Origin: an uncultured Phycisphaerales bacterium
GTDB taxonomy: Bacteria > Planctomycetota > Phycisphaerae > Sedimentisphaerales > Anaerobacaceae
Direction of reading: 5' to 3'
NCBI GenBank assembly: GCA_937927975.1
Contig: CALEZT010000264.1
Span: 1-15,479 of the forward strand
DNA: 15,479 nt
Shown piece after piece: positions 1-8,814 of this stretch. Numbering within the stretch: position 1 is the first letter of the stretch; every line of letters starts with the position of its first letter. The notes under the pieces were generated by a model. That model ran no database searches, was not told the origin of the DNA, and saw only the letters and a program-made list of their open reading frames with translations. A program made the translations under genes and the position numbers.

Positions 1-322
1 TGGGCTCCCGCAACGCCGCCTGGACCTGCGAAACCTGCCCGGCCCAAGCCGCCCGCAGCATCCGTTCGTACAACCGCCACACGCGGAATCGCCCTCGGGA
101 GCCGAGATCCTGATAGGCTGCCATTGCCGCCGCATACAGATGCACCAGCAAGTGCAGTAAGTCCAGCACCTGCACCCAGCCCGGAAAGTGCCTCTGCCCC
201 AAAGGAGCAATCCAATTGCCCCCATCGCCCACGATCGCACGACGCCGGGCGTGGCAGAACCCCCGACGCATCGCCTCGGCCGCCACCATCCAGCCGAACC
301 CCGCCCGAATGCAGTCTGTCAT
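1..322 (-). pseudogene. Truncated ISKra4-like transposase fragment (IS remnant), runs off the left edge
   Basis: Translating the minus strand from the ATG at 322-320 gives an uninterrupted frame to the window edge, about 107 residues. It contains AEAMRRG, then GDGGNWIAPLGQRHFP, then VLDLLHLLVHLY. This matches the pattern of ISKra4/ISLre2-type DDE transposases, which carry a 'DG.xWIW...FP' motif holding a catalytic Asp followed by a 'DxxH...HL' segment. The first motif Asp lies at 226-224. The frame stays open upstream to a TAG at 403-401, but those residues do not look transposase-like, and the N-terminal half expected of the family is missing. I therefore read it as 5'-truncated debris lying against the 3' end of the helicase gene. 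The family is recognised from motifs in memory only; the element's other end is outside the window and no terminal inverted repeat was identified. Confidence 0.55.
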
Positions 323-407
323 GATTCCAAAACCTTTTGTTCCGCAGGCAAAGCGACGCACGGAGCGGCTGCGGAACCGGTCGGTCTCGTATCTTGGACG
401 CTAATCC

Positions 408-2651
408 TCAGCGTCGGCCAAGGCTATGGCGTTTGTCCCGGGCGGCCGTCAGCCGTTGTTTCAGCAGCGTCACCCTCCGGCGGGCATCCACGTTCTTGAC
501 GGCGATGGCCAGGGCTTTGCGTGTGCCCACCAACACCACCAGCTTGCGGCTACGGGTAATGGCCGTGTACAGCAAGTTCCGCTGGAGCATCATGTAGTGC
601 TGGGTGTGGATGGGCAGGACCACTACGGGATACTCGCTGCCCTGGCTCTTGTGGACCGTGGTGGCATAGGAAAGGTGAAGCTCGTCCAGCTCGTTGAAAT
701 CGTACTTCACGGGGCAGTCATCGAAGCGGACCGTCATCTCCTGCTCCACGTCGTCGATCTTGGCCACGCGGCCGATGTCGCCGTTGAAAACGTCCTTGTC
801 GTAGTCGTTGACCATCTGCATGACCTTGTCGCCTACGCGGAAGGTCCAGCCATACCGCTGGATGGCCGGGCCGGTGGGGTTCAGGGCCTCCTGAAGCACC
901 GTGTTGAGGTTCCGGCAGCCCAGGACACCCCGTTGCATGGGCGAAAGCACCTGGATGTCGTCTACCCGGTCGAAGCCGAACTTCTGGGGTATGTGTTCGC
1001 ACATCATGCGACGGAGCATGTCCACGGCCTTGTCGGGATCAGCGACCTCGACGAAGTAGAAGTCCGTACTGCCGGGGGACTCCACTTTCTCCAGCGGAAA
1101 AAAAGGCATCTCGCCCTGGTTGATCCGGTGGGCATTGGTGACGATGGCGCTGCGGGCGGCCTGGCGGAAAACCTCCGTCAGCCGGCAGACCGGCACCTTG
1201 CCGGAGTCGATGATGTCCCGCAGGACGCAGCCCGGGCCGACGGAGGGAAGCTGGTCCACGTCCCCGACGAGAATCACGGCGGAGCGCGGCGGAATAGCCC
1301 GCACCAACTGCCACGCCAGCGTAATGTCCAGCATCGACGTTTCATCGATGATGAACACGTCGCCGTCCAAGGGGTACCTGTCGTTGTGTTTGAACGCAAA
1401 CGTTTTGGGATCGAAGACCAAGAGCCGGTGGATGGTCTTCGCCTCGCAGCCCGTCGCCTCGGCCATGCGCTTGGCGGCCCGGCCGGTGGGCGCGGCCATC
1501 CGTACCTTGAGCTTCTTGGCCCGCATGATCTTCACGATGGAGTTGATGATGGTGGTCTTGCCCACACCGGGTCCGCCTGTGATGACCAGCACCTTGGATC
1601 GGCACGCCAGGTCAATCGCCTGTCGTTGCTGGACCGCCAGTTCCAGACCGGTCTTGCCCTCGACCCAGGCGATGGCCTTCTCTATGTCGATCTCCGGACA
1701 GGGATGCCTGCCAGCCTGGCGAGCAATCAGGCTTGCGGCGAGGTTCTCTTCAGCCAAGTCCAGACTCGCCAGGAAGACGGCCGGCACCGGCCCGGCATCG
1801 GTATCCAGCATTCGGGCGACAATACGTTTCTCCTGGAGCAGGTACTCCACGGCCGTCCGGATGATCTCGTCAGGGATTTCCAGAAGCTTGACTGTTATGG
1901 CCACCAGTTCTTCCCGGCCGTAGCCGCAATGGCCCTCTTCGGTAAGTTGAAGAAGAACGTATTCCACGCCGGCCCGGGCCCGCAGGTCGGACTGCTTTGC
2001 GATTCCCACGCTCTCGGCGATCACGTCGGCGGTCTTGAACCCGATCCCCGGGATGTCGCGGGCCAGGCGGTAGGGATCCCCACGGACCTTCTCGATGGCC
2101 TCGCTGCCGTAGGCCTTGAAGATGCGAAAGGCCCGGCTGGTGGATACCTTGTGCCCGTGCAGGAAGACCATGATTTCCCGGATAGCCTTCTGCTCTGCCC
2201 AAGCCTCGGCAATCTTCTTCTTCCGCAAGGGCCCGATGCCGTTGACGTAGGTGAGGCTGTGCGGGTTGGCGTCGATGATCTCGAAGGTCCGCTCCTTGTA
2301 CACATGGACGATTCTGCCGGCCAAGACCGGGCCGATACCCTTGATCATGCCGCTGGCCAGATATTTCTCGATGCCCTCAACGGTGGTCGGAGGCATGGTG
2401 TGGAGGATTTCCGCCTGGAACTGCTGCCCGTATTCCTTGTTGACGATCCATTGCCCCTGGGCCTCCAGCCACTCGCCGGCGCGGACTTCCGGCAGCGTGC
2501 CGACCACGGTCACCAGCTCGCGGTGCCCGCGAGCCTTGATGCGCAGCACGCAGAAGCCGGTTTCGTCGTTGTGGAACGTGACGCGTTCGACGAGGCCGGC
2601 GATCTGCTCGGATTCGGTTGCTGCGACAGGTTGTAGTTGCTGGTTGGGCAT
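408..2651 (-). CDS. recD2: RecD2-type ATP-dependent 5'-3' DNA helicase (RecD/TraA family)
   Basis: A complete 747-residue superfamily 1B helicase, the usual length for RecD2, the form found in bacteria without relying on RecBC. The N-terminal part (about 15-85) looks like the OB-like domain. Residues 90-215 carry helix-hairpin-helix segments with GIGP and GIGF turns. The motor has Walker A GGPGVGKTT (359-367), APTGRAAKRM (387-396), Walker B DETSMLD (436-442), GDVDQLPS (463-470), and the C-terminal UvrD-like motifs TTVHKSQGSE (664-673) and LYTAITR (694-700). All key ATPase residues are present. RecD2 unwinds DNA with 5'-3' polarity and acts in DNA repair and replication-stress tolerance in the cytoplasm. 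The gene starts at the ATG at 2651-2649; a TACAAT hexamer lies 11 bases before it but has no recognisable -35 partner. It is separated from the arn/efflux operon by about 490 bases and is probably transcribed independently. Only the fine domain borders are uncertain. Confidence 0.95.
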   Translation of the reverse strand: MPNQQLQPVAATESEQIAGLVERVTFHNDETGFCVLRIKARGHRELVTVVGTLPEVRAGEWLEAQGQWIVNKEYGQQFQAEILHTMPPTTVEGIEKYLASGMIKGIGPVLAGRIVHVYKERTFEIIDANPHSLTYVNGIGPLRKKKIAEAWAEQKAIREIMVFLHGHKVSTSRAFRIFKAYGSEAIEKVRGDPYRLARDIPGIGFKTADVIAESVGIAKQSDLRARAGVEYVLLQLTEEGHCGYGREELVAITVKLLEIPDEIIRTAVEYLLQEKRIVARMLDTDAGPVPAVFLASLDLAEENLAASLIARQAGRHPCPEIDIEKAIAWVEGKTGLELAVQQRQAIDLACRSKVLVITGGPGVGKTTIINSIVKIMRAKKLKVRMAAPTGRAAKRMAEATGCEAKTIHRLLVFDPKTFAFKHNDRYPLDGDVFIIDETSMLDITLAWQLVRAIPPRSAVILVGDVDQLPSVGPGCVLRDIIDSGKVPVCRLTEVFRQAARSAIVTNAHRINQGEMPFFPLEKVESPGSTDFYFVEVADPDKAVDMLRRMMCEHIPQKFGFDRVDDIQVLSPMQRGVLGCRNLNTVLQEALNPTGPAIQRYGWTFRVGDKVMQMVNDYDKDVFNGDIGRVAKIDDVEQEMTVRFDDCPVKYDFNELDELHLSYATTVHKSQGSEYPVVVLPIHTQHYMMLQRNLLYTAITRSRKLVVLVGTRKALAIAVKNVDARRRVTLLKQRLTAARDKRHSLGRR

Positions 2652-2807
2652 TTCAGGGAGCTATTGTAGCAGAGAACTTGTGGACCGGATACGACGGGGT
2701 ATCCTGGCACAGCCAGCCGGGCCGTTGTTCCTTACGGGCTTGGGCTCTTTCTTCTGGTCCTTCGAGCGGCTTCCCTGCTACGAACTGGGCGGCAGCCTCG
2801 CGGGCAA

Positions 2808-2829
2808 CGGACAACCCGTCCGTTGTCCG
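2808..2829. repeat. 8-bp inverted repeat with 6-base loop
   Basis: CGGACAAC at 2808-2815 pairs perfectly with GTTGTCCG at 2822-2829 across the loop CCGTCC. It lies about 160 bases upstream of recD2. No T-run follows directly on either strand, so it does not look like an intrinsic terminator. It could be an operator or a chance dyad in GC-rich DNA. Confidence 0.35.
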
Positions 2830-2911
2830 GACCGATAAGTCGAGAAAACCGTGTTTTTTGTGCTTGACGGGGGATATCCGCATGTCAGGTTTCACGGAAA
2901 CAAATGCGCAT

Positions 2912-2930
2912 GGAGACATATCGGAGACAT
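2912..2930. promoter_or_regulatory. Tandem direct repeat with 11-base period, possible response-regulator box
   Basis: The octamer GGAGACAT occurs at 2912-2919 and again at 2923-2930 (ATGTCTCC-N3-ATGTCTCC on the minus strand). Two same-direction half-sites one helical turn apart is the arrangement bound by OmpR/PhoB-class regulators such as PmrA. The motif itself matches no consensus I know. It lies between the RND pump and recD2, about 260 bases upstream of recD2, and its assignment as a binding site is inference. Confidence 0.25.
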
Positions 2931-3098
2931 GATTCTGGCGGCGGTTCCGGCGATATTGTGAGTTCGCATCCGGCCGCCTCGATGGGGGATCGTGACATTC
3001 CCGGAGAGCAATGATGCTTGTTAGTGGACAGGACGCAGTCATTGATGTCCCCTTGAGGGTCTCTTTGGCCTCCGACGGACAGTCTGCTCCACGCAGTT

Positions 3099-3130
3099 GA
3101 ACCAAGGCTGTCATTCAGCCGCCCTGGTTC
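3099..3130 (-). terminator. Stem-loop behind the RND pump gene, possible operon end
   Basis: Read on the minus strand, an imperfect hairpin starts 15 bases after the TAA of the RND gene. GAACCA pairs with TGGTTC and GGCTG pairs with CAGCC around the loop AATGA, with an asymmetric internal bulge (GGGC against T). No U-run follows, so it does not meet the standard intrinsic terminator pattern. It may instead act as a 3'-end stabilising structure or mark a Rho-dependent end. Its position makes it the best available candidate for the end of the arn/efflux transcript. Confidence 0.35.
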
Positions 3131-3144
3131 TCAGTGTCGCCCCA

Positions 3145-6100
3145 TTATTTCGGCTTTGCGAACACTCGGTATAGGGCCGGCATGAACAGCAGGTTCAGCA
3201 GGGTCGATGTGAACAGTCCGCCGAGAATCACGATGGCCATGGGGTTCTCGATTTCATGCCCGGGCCGACTGCCCCCGACCACAATGGGGACCAGCGCCAA
3301 CGCCATGGCAAGTGTCGTCATGAGGATGGGGGAGAGCCGCTCCATCGCACCCCGGACAATCAGTTCCTCGCCAAACGGCACCCCTTCCTGGGTCTCCAGG
3401 TGCCGGTAGTGGCTGATCAGCATGATGCCGTTGCGGGCGACAATCCCCAGCACGGTGACGAATCCCACAATCGAACCCAGGGACAGCACCCCCCCGGCGA
3501 GCAAGGCCGCGCCGACGCTGCCCGTTAGCGCGATGGGCAGGCTCAGCATGATGAGCAACGCCAGACGGACGGAGGCAAAATCGGCATAGACGATCAGGAA
3601 GACCCCCAGAGCGGACAATACCGCCACGCCCAGGAGGCGGCTCTTCGACTGCTGCCGCTCCGCGTATTCCCCCAGGATCTCCGGGTGATAGCCCGCGTCG
3701 AAATCGACGGCGTTGACCTTCGTCTTGATCTCGCGGGCCACGCTGCCGAGGTCCCGTCCGGCCACGTTGCAGGAAACGTCGATATATCTCGAATTCGCCT
3801 CGCGCGTGATCTGACTGGGTGTGGGAACGATGCGGACATCGGCCACATGTCCCAGGGGTACTCCTCCGCCGGTCGGGGTGTCTATGGGCAACGCCTGCAG
3901 CGCCGCCACATCGCGGCGCACCTCGGGAGTCCCCCAGACCGTCACGTCAAAGGTCTTCTGGCCCTGATAGATCTCCCCGACTTTCGTTCCTTTGACCAGG
4001 GTCGTGGCGGCCCGGCGTACGTCGGCCGGCGACAGACCGAACTGGGCCGCTGCTTCCGACCGAAACCTCACTTCCACCTGCGGGATCATCGTCAAAGGCT
4101 GCACGTGCAGATCCACGATGCCGTCGATGCCGCCGATGGCCCCGGCGATCTCCTTGGCTTTCTGCTGAAGGAGCTCTAGATCCGGTCCGTAGAGGCGCAG
4201 CACCACGGTGGCGCTCGTCCCGGTGAGCACTTCCTTGATTCGCTCCCGCAGGTAGGTCAGCACGTCCCGATAGAGGCCGGGATACCCCTCGACGGCCTCC
4301 TGGATCCTGGCGACGGTGGCGTCGTAATCGACCTCGGGATCGATGCTGATCCACAGCTCCGTGAAGTTCGTACCCACGACTTCATCGGCCACCTCGGCCC
4401 GGCCGATGTGCGAGCCAAAGTTCTTCACGCCGGGAATAGACCGGAGTTCCTTGCTGGCGCGGATAGTGATGCGGTCCATCGCCTCGACCGACGTGCCGGG
4501 CTTCTCCACGAAATGCATCAGGAAGTCGTGTTCCTTGAATCGCGGGAGGAACTCCTCCCCCAGGAAGGGAACGGCAGCCGCAGAGGCGCCGACGAGGCCG
4601 ATCAGGAAGATAATCGCCAAGCCCGGATGCCGGATCAGACCCGGCAGGATGGCCCGATAGCCACGTTTGAGGAAAGCCACGAGGGGAGCCTCAGCCTGCC
4701 GTAACTTGCCACGCGGCAGAATGAGCAGACAGAGCGCCGGGGTGAGGGTCAGAGCCACAAAGAGCGAGGCCATGATCGCCAGGATATAGGACAGCGCCAG
4801 CGGTCGGAAGAACTTGCCGCTCAGGCCCGGCAGGAAGAACACCGGCAGCAACACCAGCGCCACAATCAGGCTGCCGTAATATACGGCGCTTCGCACCTCG
4901 ACGGAGGCATTGAGGACTACGTGAAACGCCGAGTGGATATTACCCGCCGCACGATTGAGGCGAAGACGCCGCATGATGTTCTCTACGTCGATGATCGCGT
5001 CATCGACGACCTCGCCCAGCGCAATGACCAGGCCAGCCAGCACCATTGTGTTGATGGTGCCGCCTCGATAATGCAGCACGAGAGCCGCAAGGACCAATGA
5101 GCAGGGAATCGCCAACGTACTAATGAGAGCCGTACGCCAATCGTAGAGGAAAAACACCAGCACGATCACGACCAGGATGCAGCCCAGCAGCAAAGCGCGG
5201 TTGAGGTTCTCGATGGACTGTTCGATGAAGCCGGCGGGACGGAAGATCGTGGAATCGATCTGAAGGTCCTTCAACCCCGGCCGCAGCGCGTCCAGCGCCG
5301 CCTCCACGTTGCGGGTGACCTCCAGTGTGTTGGCCCACGGCTGTTTCTCCACGATCAGAAGAAGCCCCGGCCCATCGTTGATGATGGCGTCGCCGATGGG
5401 AGCGGGAAAACCCTCGACCACATCCGCCATGTCGGCCAATCGCAGGGCGGCGCCGTTGCGAAAGGAGACCACGACTTGGGCAAGGTCGTTGGACGTGGCG
5501 ATGGGAGAGAGATGGGAGACAGCCAGCCGTTGGTTGGGCGTATCCAGAAAACCGCCGCCCGCCAGCTCCACAGCGTCCCGGACCGCCTGCTGCACCTGTC
5601 CGAGAGTGACGTTGTGCGTCCGCAGCCGGTCCGGATCGACCAGGACCTGGAGTTGTCGGTCACGCTGGCCCCAGATGGCGACGTTGGCCACGCCGGCGAT
5701 CGACATCAGCCGCGGACGAATCGTCCACTTTGCCAGGGTGGTCATTTCCATCTGGGAAAACTTGTCCGAAGAAATCCCAATCTTGAGAACCCGGCTGGTC
5801 GAAGACAGCGGCGAGAGCATCACGGGAGGCTTGGCAACGTTCGGCAAGGACCCCGCCGCGAGAGTCAGACGTTCCTGGACCATCTGCCGGGCCGCCTGCA
5901 GATTGGTACCTTCCTGAAAGAACAGTACCACCGAGGAGAGACCCAACACCGACTTCGAGCGGCTGGTCTGGACCCAGGGGGTGCCGTTCAACGCGTTCTC
6001 GATGGGGACTGTGACCAATGCCTCGACTTCCGCCGTGGACAGCCCGGGAACCTCCGTTTGGACCTCCACGTAGGGAGGTGCAAACTCGGGGAAGACATCC

Positions 6101-6207
6101 ATCGGCATCCGTCGTATGGCGCGAACTCCCACAATCAGCACGACCCCCATCAGGGCGACCACCACCACCCGAAGCCGCAATGAGGTTGAAACCAGCCATG
6201 TCATCAT
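3145..6207 (-). CDS. RND-family efflux pump inner-membrane permease (CusA/CzcA-like branch)
   Basis: A 1020-residue proton-driven RND transporter starting at the ATG at 6207, which shares one base with the adaptor's TAA (TAATG). A longer frame to 6375 would run into the adaptor gene and is rejected. The first helix is at about 10-30, followed by MPMDVFPEF and a porter domain. Helices 2-6 lie at about 335-500, a second porter/docking half follows, and helices 8-12 lie at about 855-1010. Helix 4 carries the proton-relay region [15 protein letters not shown], where D402 aligns with the essential Asp of CusA (D405) and E409 is retained. Helices 10-11 carry [14 protein letters not shown] and [20 protein letters not shown], typical of the CzcA-like branch. 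The position aligning with CusA's copper-binding M672 is E659, so copper or silver is not an obvious substrate. It should form a complex with the adaptor and outer membrane factor encoded just upstream. The substrate is unknown. Confidence 0.9.
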   Translation of the reverse strand: MMTWLVSTSLRLRVVVVALMGVVLIVGVRAIRRMPMDVFPEFAPPYVEVQTEVPGLSTAEVEALVTVPIENALNGTPWVQTSRSKSVLGLSSVVLFFQEGTNLQAARQMVQERLTLAAGSLPNVAKPPVMLSPLSSTSRVLKIGISSDKFSQMEMTTLAKWTIRPRLMSIAGVANVAIWGQRDRQLQVLVDPDRLRTHNVTLGQVQQAVRDAVELAGGGFLDTPNQRLAVSHLSPIATSNDLAQVVVSFRNGAALRLADMADVVEGFPAPIGDAIINDGPGLLLIVEKQPWANTLEVTRNVEAALDALRPGLKDLQIDSTIFRPAGFIEQSIENLNRALLLGCILVVIVLVFFLYDWRTALISTLAIPCSLVLAALVLHYRGGTINTMVLAGLVIALGEVVDDAIIDVENIMRRLRLNRAAGNIHSAFHVVLNASVEVRSAVYYGSLIVALVLLPVFFLPGLSGKFFRPLALSYILAIMASLFVALTLTPALCLLILPRGKLRQAEAPLVAFLKRGYRAILPGLIRHPGLAIIFLIGLVGASAAAVPFLGEEFLPRFKEHDFLMHFVEKPGTSVEAMDRITIRASKELRSIPGVKNFGSHIGRAEVADEVVGTNFTELWISIDPEVDYDATVARIQEAVEGYPGLYRDVLTYLRERIKEVLTGTSATVVLRLYGPDLELLQQKAKEIAGAIGGIDGIVDLHVQPLTMIPQVEVRFRSEAAAQFGLSPADVRRAATTLVKGTKVGEIYQGQKTFDVTVWGTPEVRRDVAALQALPIDTPTGGGVPLGHVADVRIVPTPSQITREANSRYIDVSCNVAGRDLGSVAREIKTKVNAVDFDAGYHPEILGEYAERQQSKSRLLGVAVLSALGVFLIVYADFASVRLALLIMLSLPIALTGSVGAALLAGGVLSLGSIVGFVTVLGIVARNGIMLISHYRHLETQEGVPFGEELIVRGAMERLSPILMTTLAMALALVPIVVGGSRPGHEIENPMAIVILGGLFTSTLLNLLFMPALYRVFAKPK

Positions 6208-7406
6208 TATTTGCCCACTCCGAACTCGGTGCCAAATAACTCTGCGGCCCCGGCGATGACCACGTTGGCCCCAACGGCCGGGCCGCGGGACAGGATGGCC
6301 AAGTCTCCAAGTACATGAGACAACTCCACGCGCTGGCGGACATATACATGTGGCCCACTGCTTTGGTAGATCCACGCGCCCCCATACATATCGTAGAGAA
6401 CCGAGGAATAGGGCACGACCAGACTCTTCTCGGCGACTCGCAGGGCGAGGGTGACGCCAACCTTCTGGCCGGGCCGGTACAAGGAATCCGTATTCGATAG
6501 TTCGTAGAATAGATCGGCGGTCACGGACACAGGATCAGCGATGAAAGGCGCCGCAACGGGTTTGGCGGGCCGCATCTGAGTTCCGGCGACATCGGCAAGG
6601 CTGTGAATCCGGGCCGGTTTCTGCGCGTCGATGATCGTCAGGTCACCGACGTAGACCGGGACCTTGATCCAGACCGGGTCAATACCCACGATGCTCACCA
6701 GGGCCGTTGAGCCTGTGACCGTCTGACCTGGGGCGGTATGAACCTCTTGAATGACGCCATCGATCGGAGACTTGATTGTCAACGCACAAAGCCCGTCGGA
6801 GGTCGAATCGAGGTCGCCGGTCTTGAGCAGTCCCAGCCGGGCCTCGGCAGTTTCCAGACTTGCCCGAGCACTGGCCAATTGAGCCCGCGCATCTTCCCAC
6901 TCTTTGATGCTGCCGGCCTTGTCATCCCGCAACTGTTGAGCCCGCTTCACTTTCGCCTCGGCCAGGTCGCACTCGATCTTCCTGAGGGCAATCGCCTCCT
7001 GCACGCTTAAGAGGTCCTTTTCAGGAAGTGCCAGCAACAGGCGGCACAGCGGCTGACCTTTGGCTACCCGCCGGCCCGCCGCAATTGCTGCACCCTCCGA
7101 CGGCGACATGAGCGTGCCGGACAAGGGGGCTGAGACGGTCACCGAATGGCCCGAAACCGGCACTATCTCGCCGCCGAACGTCCGGCTCTTCTCCACGGGA
7201 CGGTACTCAACGGGCGTCACCTGGATTCCCAGCCGGGATTCAGCTTCGGCGGCGAGAGTGATCGTTGTCAGGCTCGCCTCTTTGACGGGATTCTGAACCG
7301 TGGCGGGTTTTGCCGGCGGCTCGCGTGTCGCTGTCGTCCTTTTGCTGCACCCCCAGAGGGCGGTCATCGCAGCCGCCAGACAGAGGTACTTCACGTACGT
7401 ATTCAT
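6207..7406 (-). CDS. RND efflux periplasmic adaptor lipoprotein (membrane fusion protein, HlyD/CusB type)
   Basis: A 399-residue adaptor that bridges the RND pump and the outer membrane channel. I start it at the ATG at 7406 because this places a lipoprotein signal at the N-terminus: hydrophobic segment 8-18 then the lipobox LWGC with Cys20. The upstream ATG at 7451 would add 15 polar residues before the signal. A GGGAG ribosome site stands 11 bases before the chosen start. After a low-complexity linker (about 21-55) come a split lipoyl domain (around 85-125 and 205-240, including APLSGTL and [10 protein letters not shown]), an alpha-hairpin between them (about 130-200, rich in Ala, Glu, Arg and Leu), a beta-barrel domain and a membrane-proximal domain. 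No His/Met/Cys-rich metal site was seen, apart from the lipid Cys. It lies 79 bases after the TolC-like gene and is translationally coupled to the pump gene. Confidence 0.88.
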   Translation of the reverse strand: MNTYVKYLCLAAAMTALWGCSKRTTATREPPAKPATVQNPVKEASLTTITLAAEAESRLGIQVTPVEYRPVEKSRTFGGEIVPVSGHSVTVSAPLSGTLMSPSEGAAIAAGRRVAKGQPLCRLLLALPEKDLLSVQEAIALRKIECDLAEAKVKRAQQLRDDKAGSIKEWEDARAQLASARASLETAEARLGLLKTGDLDSTSDGLCALTIKSPIDGVIQEVHTAPGQTVTGSTALVSIVGIDPVWIKVPVYVGDLTIIDAQKPARIHSLADVAGTQMRPAKPVAAPFIADPVSVTADLFYELSNTDSLYRPGQKVGVTLALRVAEKSLVVPYSSVLYDMYGGAWIYQSSGPHVYVRQRVELSHVLGDLAILSRGPAVGANVVIAGAAELFGTEFGVGK

Positions 7407-7440
7407 CGTATCATCATCTCCCGTCTGTCTTTGCCCGACA

Positions 7441-7455
7441 CGAAGTGGCACTTCG
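7441..7455. repeat. 15-bp near-perfect palindrome between the outer membrane factor and adaptor genes
   Basis: CGAAGTG (7441-7447) and CACTTCG (7449-7455) form a dyad around one central base. It sits in the 79-base gap between the TolC-like stop and the adaptor start, the largest gap in the operon. As RNA it could fold as a 5-bp stem with a 5-base loop. As DNA it could be a repressor site. Neither role is shown by the sequence alone. Confidence 0.4.
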
Positions 7456-7485
7456 CCCCAGGGGTCAGGACCTTGAGAACCACGC

Positions 7486-8799
7486 CTATATCACCTTCAT
7501 GCCAATGCAGTAGTTGAGCTGCGCGGCCGTGCGACGCAGTTGCGCGGCCAGTTCGGTCTGACGCAGACGCGCCTCGAAGAGTCTCTGCCTCACTTCCAGA
7601 ACCAGAAGATAAGACACATCCCCCGCTTCATATGACCGCTGAGCCTGCTCGCCTACCTTCTCCATGGAGGGAACGATCTCATTGTGCCACAGGCCAAATC
7701 CCTCATGGGCCGACACATACCGTGCATATGCCTCTCGCACTTGGAGCATGATGTTCTGACGCACCGCTTCATATTGCCGGGCCGCCTGTTCCAGTTCCGC
7801 CTTGGCGCGGGCGATCCTGCCGTTGTTCTGGTTGAGGAGGGGTATTTCGACCTGAAAGCCCGGCCCGATGGTGAGAGAGTCCTCGCCTTTGTCCTTGCCA
7901 TCGATGATCGCGATGAAATTATAGACCTTCGATTTCTCCCACCCGATGCGTTCGCCGGCCGCTTCGATCTTGAGCTCGGCCGCCCGCAGGTCGGGTCGCG
8001 CGGCCAAAGCCGTCTTCAGCAATTCATCGACGGAGACCGTCGTCGGGGAGGAAGAACCCTGAGACACCACATCGCATGCCGTGTTGTCCGAGATGAGCCC
8101 GAGCAAGGCGCCAAGCCGTTGTCTCATGACAAGCGTCTCCTCGGAGAAACGCACAACCGCATGCGCAGCCCGAAGCGAATCCACATGGGCCGCCGAGGCC
8201 GTCAGCTCACTAATGTCGCCGGCTTTGAGACGGCTCTGGGCAAGATCGTCCATCTCGACCCGCAGTTGAGCCTCTTCCCTGGCCAGGCGAGCCTGCTCCT
8301 GGGCCAGCCACAGATCCGCATGGGTTGTCTGAACGTCACGAATCAGGCCCAAACCATGTTGGATAAGGTTCTCAGCGACGCTCTGCGCATCCATTTTGGT
8401 CGCGGCTATGCGATGCGGACGCTGCCAGAGGGCATCCACGGGCAGATTCAGCTTCGTCTCCAGGAGTTTGGGTCCGACGGGGAAGAAGAGGGAGAGGACC
8501 GGATTGGGCAACATGTTCGCCTCGATCAGATCCGCTCTGGCAAAGCCAAGGCTCGCCAAATCAGCCTGGAACTGGGCATTGTTCCAGAGGGCCAAAGCCA
8601 CGGCTTCGTCATCCGAAAGGCCGTCTTCAAGGCAAACGCCGGCCGGAAGGCTGAATTCCCCGGGTCTTGCCGGCGGTCCCAGTTCATGCTCCGTGCGGTC
8701 TTCAATCCCTCTGGCAACGTAGGGCCTGTCATGGGGGAATTCGACCCCGCATCCGGCTACCAAAAGGACCACTATGCCGACCGAACTCCTTCCGATCAT
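7486..8799 (-). CDS. TolC/OprM-type outer membrane efflux lipoprotein
   Basis: A 437-residue outer membrane factor, near the normal family length. The N-terminus has a short hydrophobic run ending in the lipobox VAGC with Cys17, so it is predicted to be a lipid-anchored member like OprM or NodT. The body shows two related halves of long amphipathic coiled-coil helices, as in the TolC trimer that forms a periplasmic tunnel. These include LALWNNAQFQADLASLGFA (about 69-87), LPNPVLSLFFPVGP, the repeat-like segment ALAARPDLRAAELKIEAA (about 261-278), and IPLLNQNNGRIARAKAELEQA, which corresponds to the second helical half. The start ATG at 8799 is preceded by GAGG at about 10 bases. It begins 15 bases after the arnT stop, so the efflux genes directly continue the arn genes. 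It most likely pairs with the adaptor and pump that follow. I am confident of the family but not of the exported compound. Confidence 0.88.
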   Translation of the reverse strand: MIGRSSVGIVVLLVAGCGVEFPHDRPYVARGIEDRTEHELGPPARPGEFSLPAGVCLEDGLSDDEAVALALWNNAQFQADLASLGFARADLIEANMLPNPVLSLFFPVGPKLLETKLNLPVDALWQRPHRIAATKMDAQSVAENLIQHGLGLIRDVQTTHADLWLAQEQARLAREEAQLRVEMDDLAQSRLKAGDISELTASAAHVDSLRAAHAVVRFSEETLVMRQRLGALLGLISDNTACDVVSQGSSSPTTVSVDELLKTALAARPDLRAAELKIEAAGERIGWEKSKVYNFIAIIDGKDKGEDSLTIGPGFQVEIPLLNQNNGRIARAKAELEQAARQYEAVRQNIMLQVREAYARYVSAHEGFGLWHNEIVPSMEKVGEQAQRSYEAGDVSYLLVLEVRQRLFEARLRQTELAAQLRRTAAQLNYCIGMKVI

Positions 8800-8814
8800 A
8801 GGTCTATCCCTCGT

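Larger units (their letters stand above)
2652..3144. other. Intergenic region of about 490 bases between the RND pump and recD2
   Basis: No convincing gene is present. A 153-codon minus-strand frame (3114-2653) and a 104-codon plus-strand frame exist, but both read as low-complexity, Arg/Pro/Ser-rich sequence without a domain, a signal or a good ribosome site. The stretch must hold the end of the operon transcript and the recD2 promoter. Visible structure: an imperfect stem-loop (3099-3130), two copies of an 8-base direct repeat (2912-2930), a small GTTTC-ACG-GAAAC dyad (2889-2901), an 8-bp inverted repeat (2808-2829), and a TACAAT possible -10 box for recD2 on the minus strand at 2668-2663. 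No -35 hexamer stands 16-18 bases from that box, so the promoter is only a weak guess. No tRNA or other structured RNA was recognised. Confidence 0.6.

Noticed and set aside
426..2636. A 736-codon open frame on the plus strand opposite recD2
   Set aside because: It mirrors a strong helicase gene in GC-rich DNA. Its translation is rich in His, Asp, Gly and Val with no domain, as expected from the antisense of biased codons.
2864..2869. A TTGACG hexamer on the plus strand as a possible -35 promoter element
   Set aside because: No -10 hexamer lies at the right distance, and no plus-strand gene follows.
2653..3114. A 153-codon minus-strand frame filling the gap before recD2
   Set aside because: It ends just before the recD2 start, but its composition looks random, it has no ribosome site or domain, and it overlaps the stem-loop at the operon end. 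Conservation in a relative would change this view.
6208..6375. The 56-residue N-terminal extension of the RND pump frame
   Set aside because: It lies wholly inside the adaptor gene and has no membrane-protein character. The TAATG junction at 6209-6205 gives a normal RND N-terminus.
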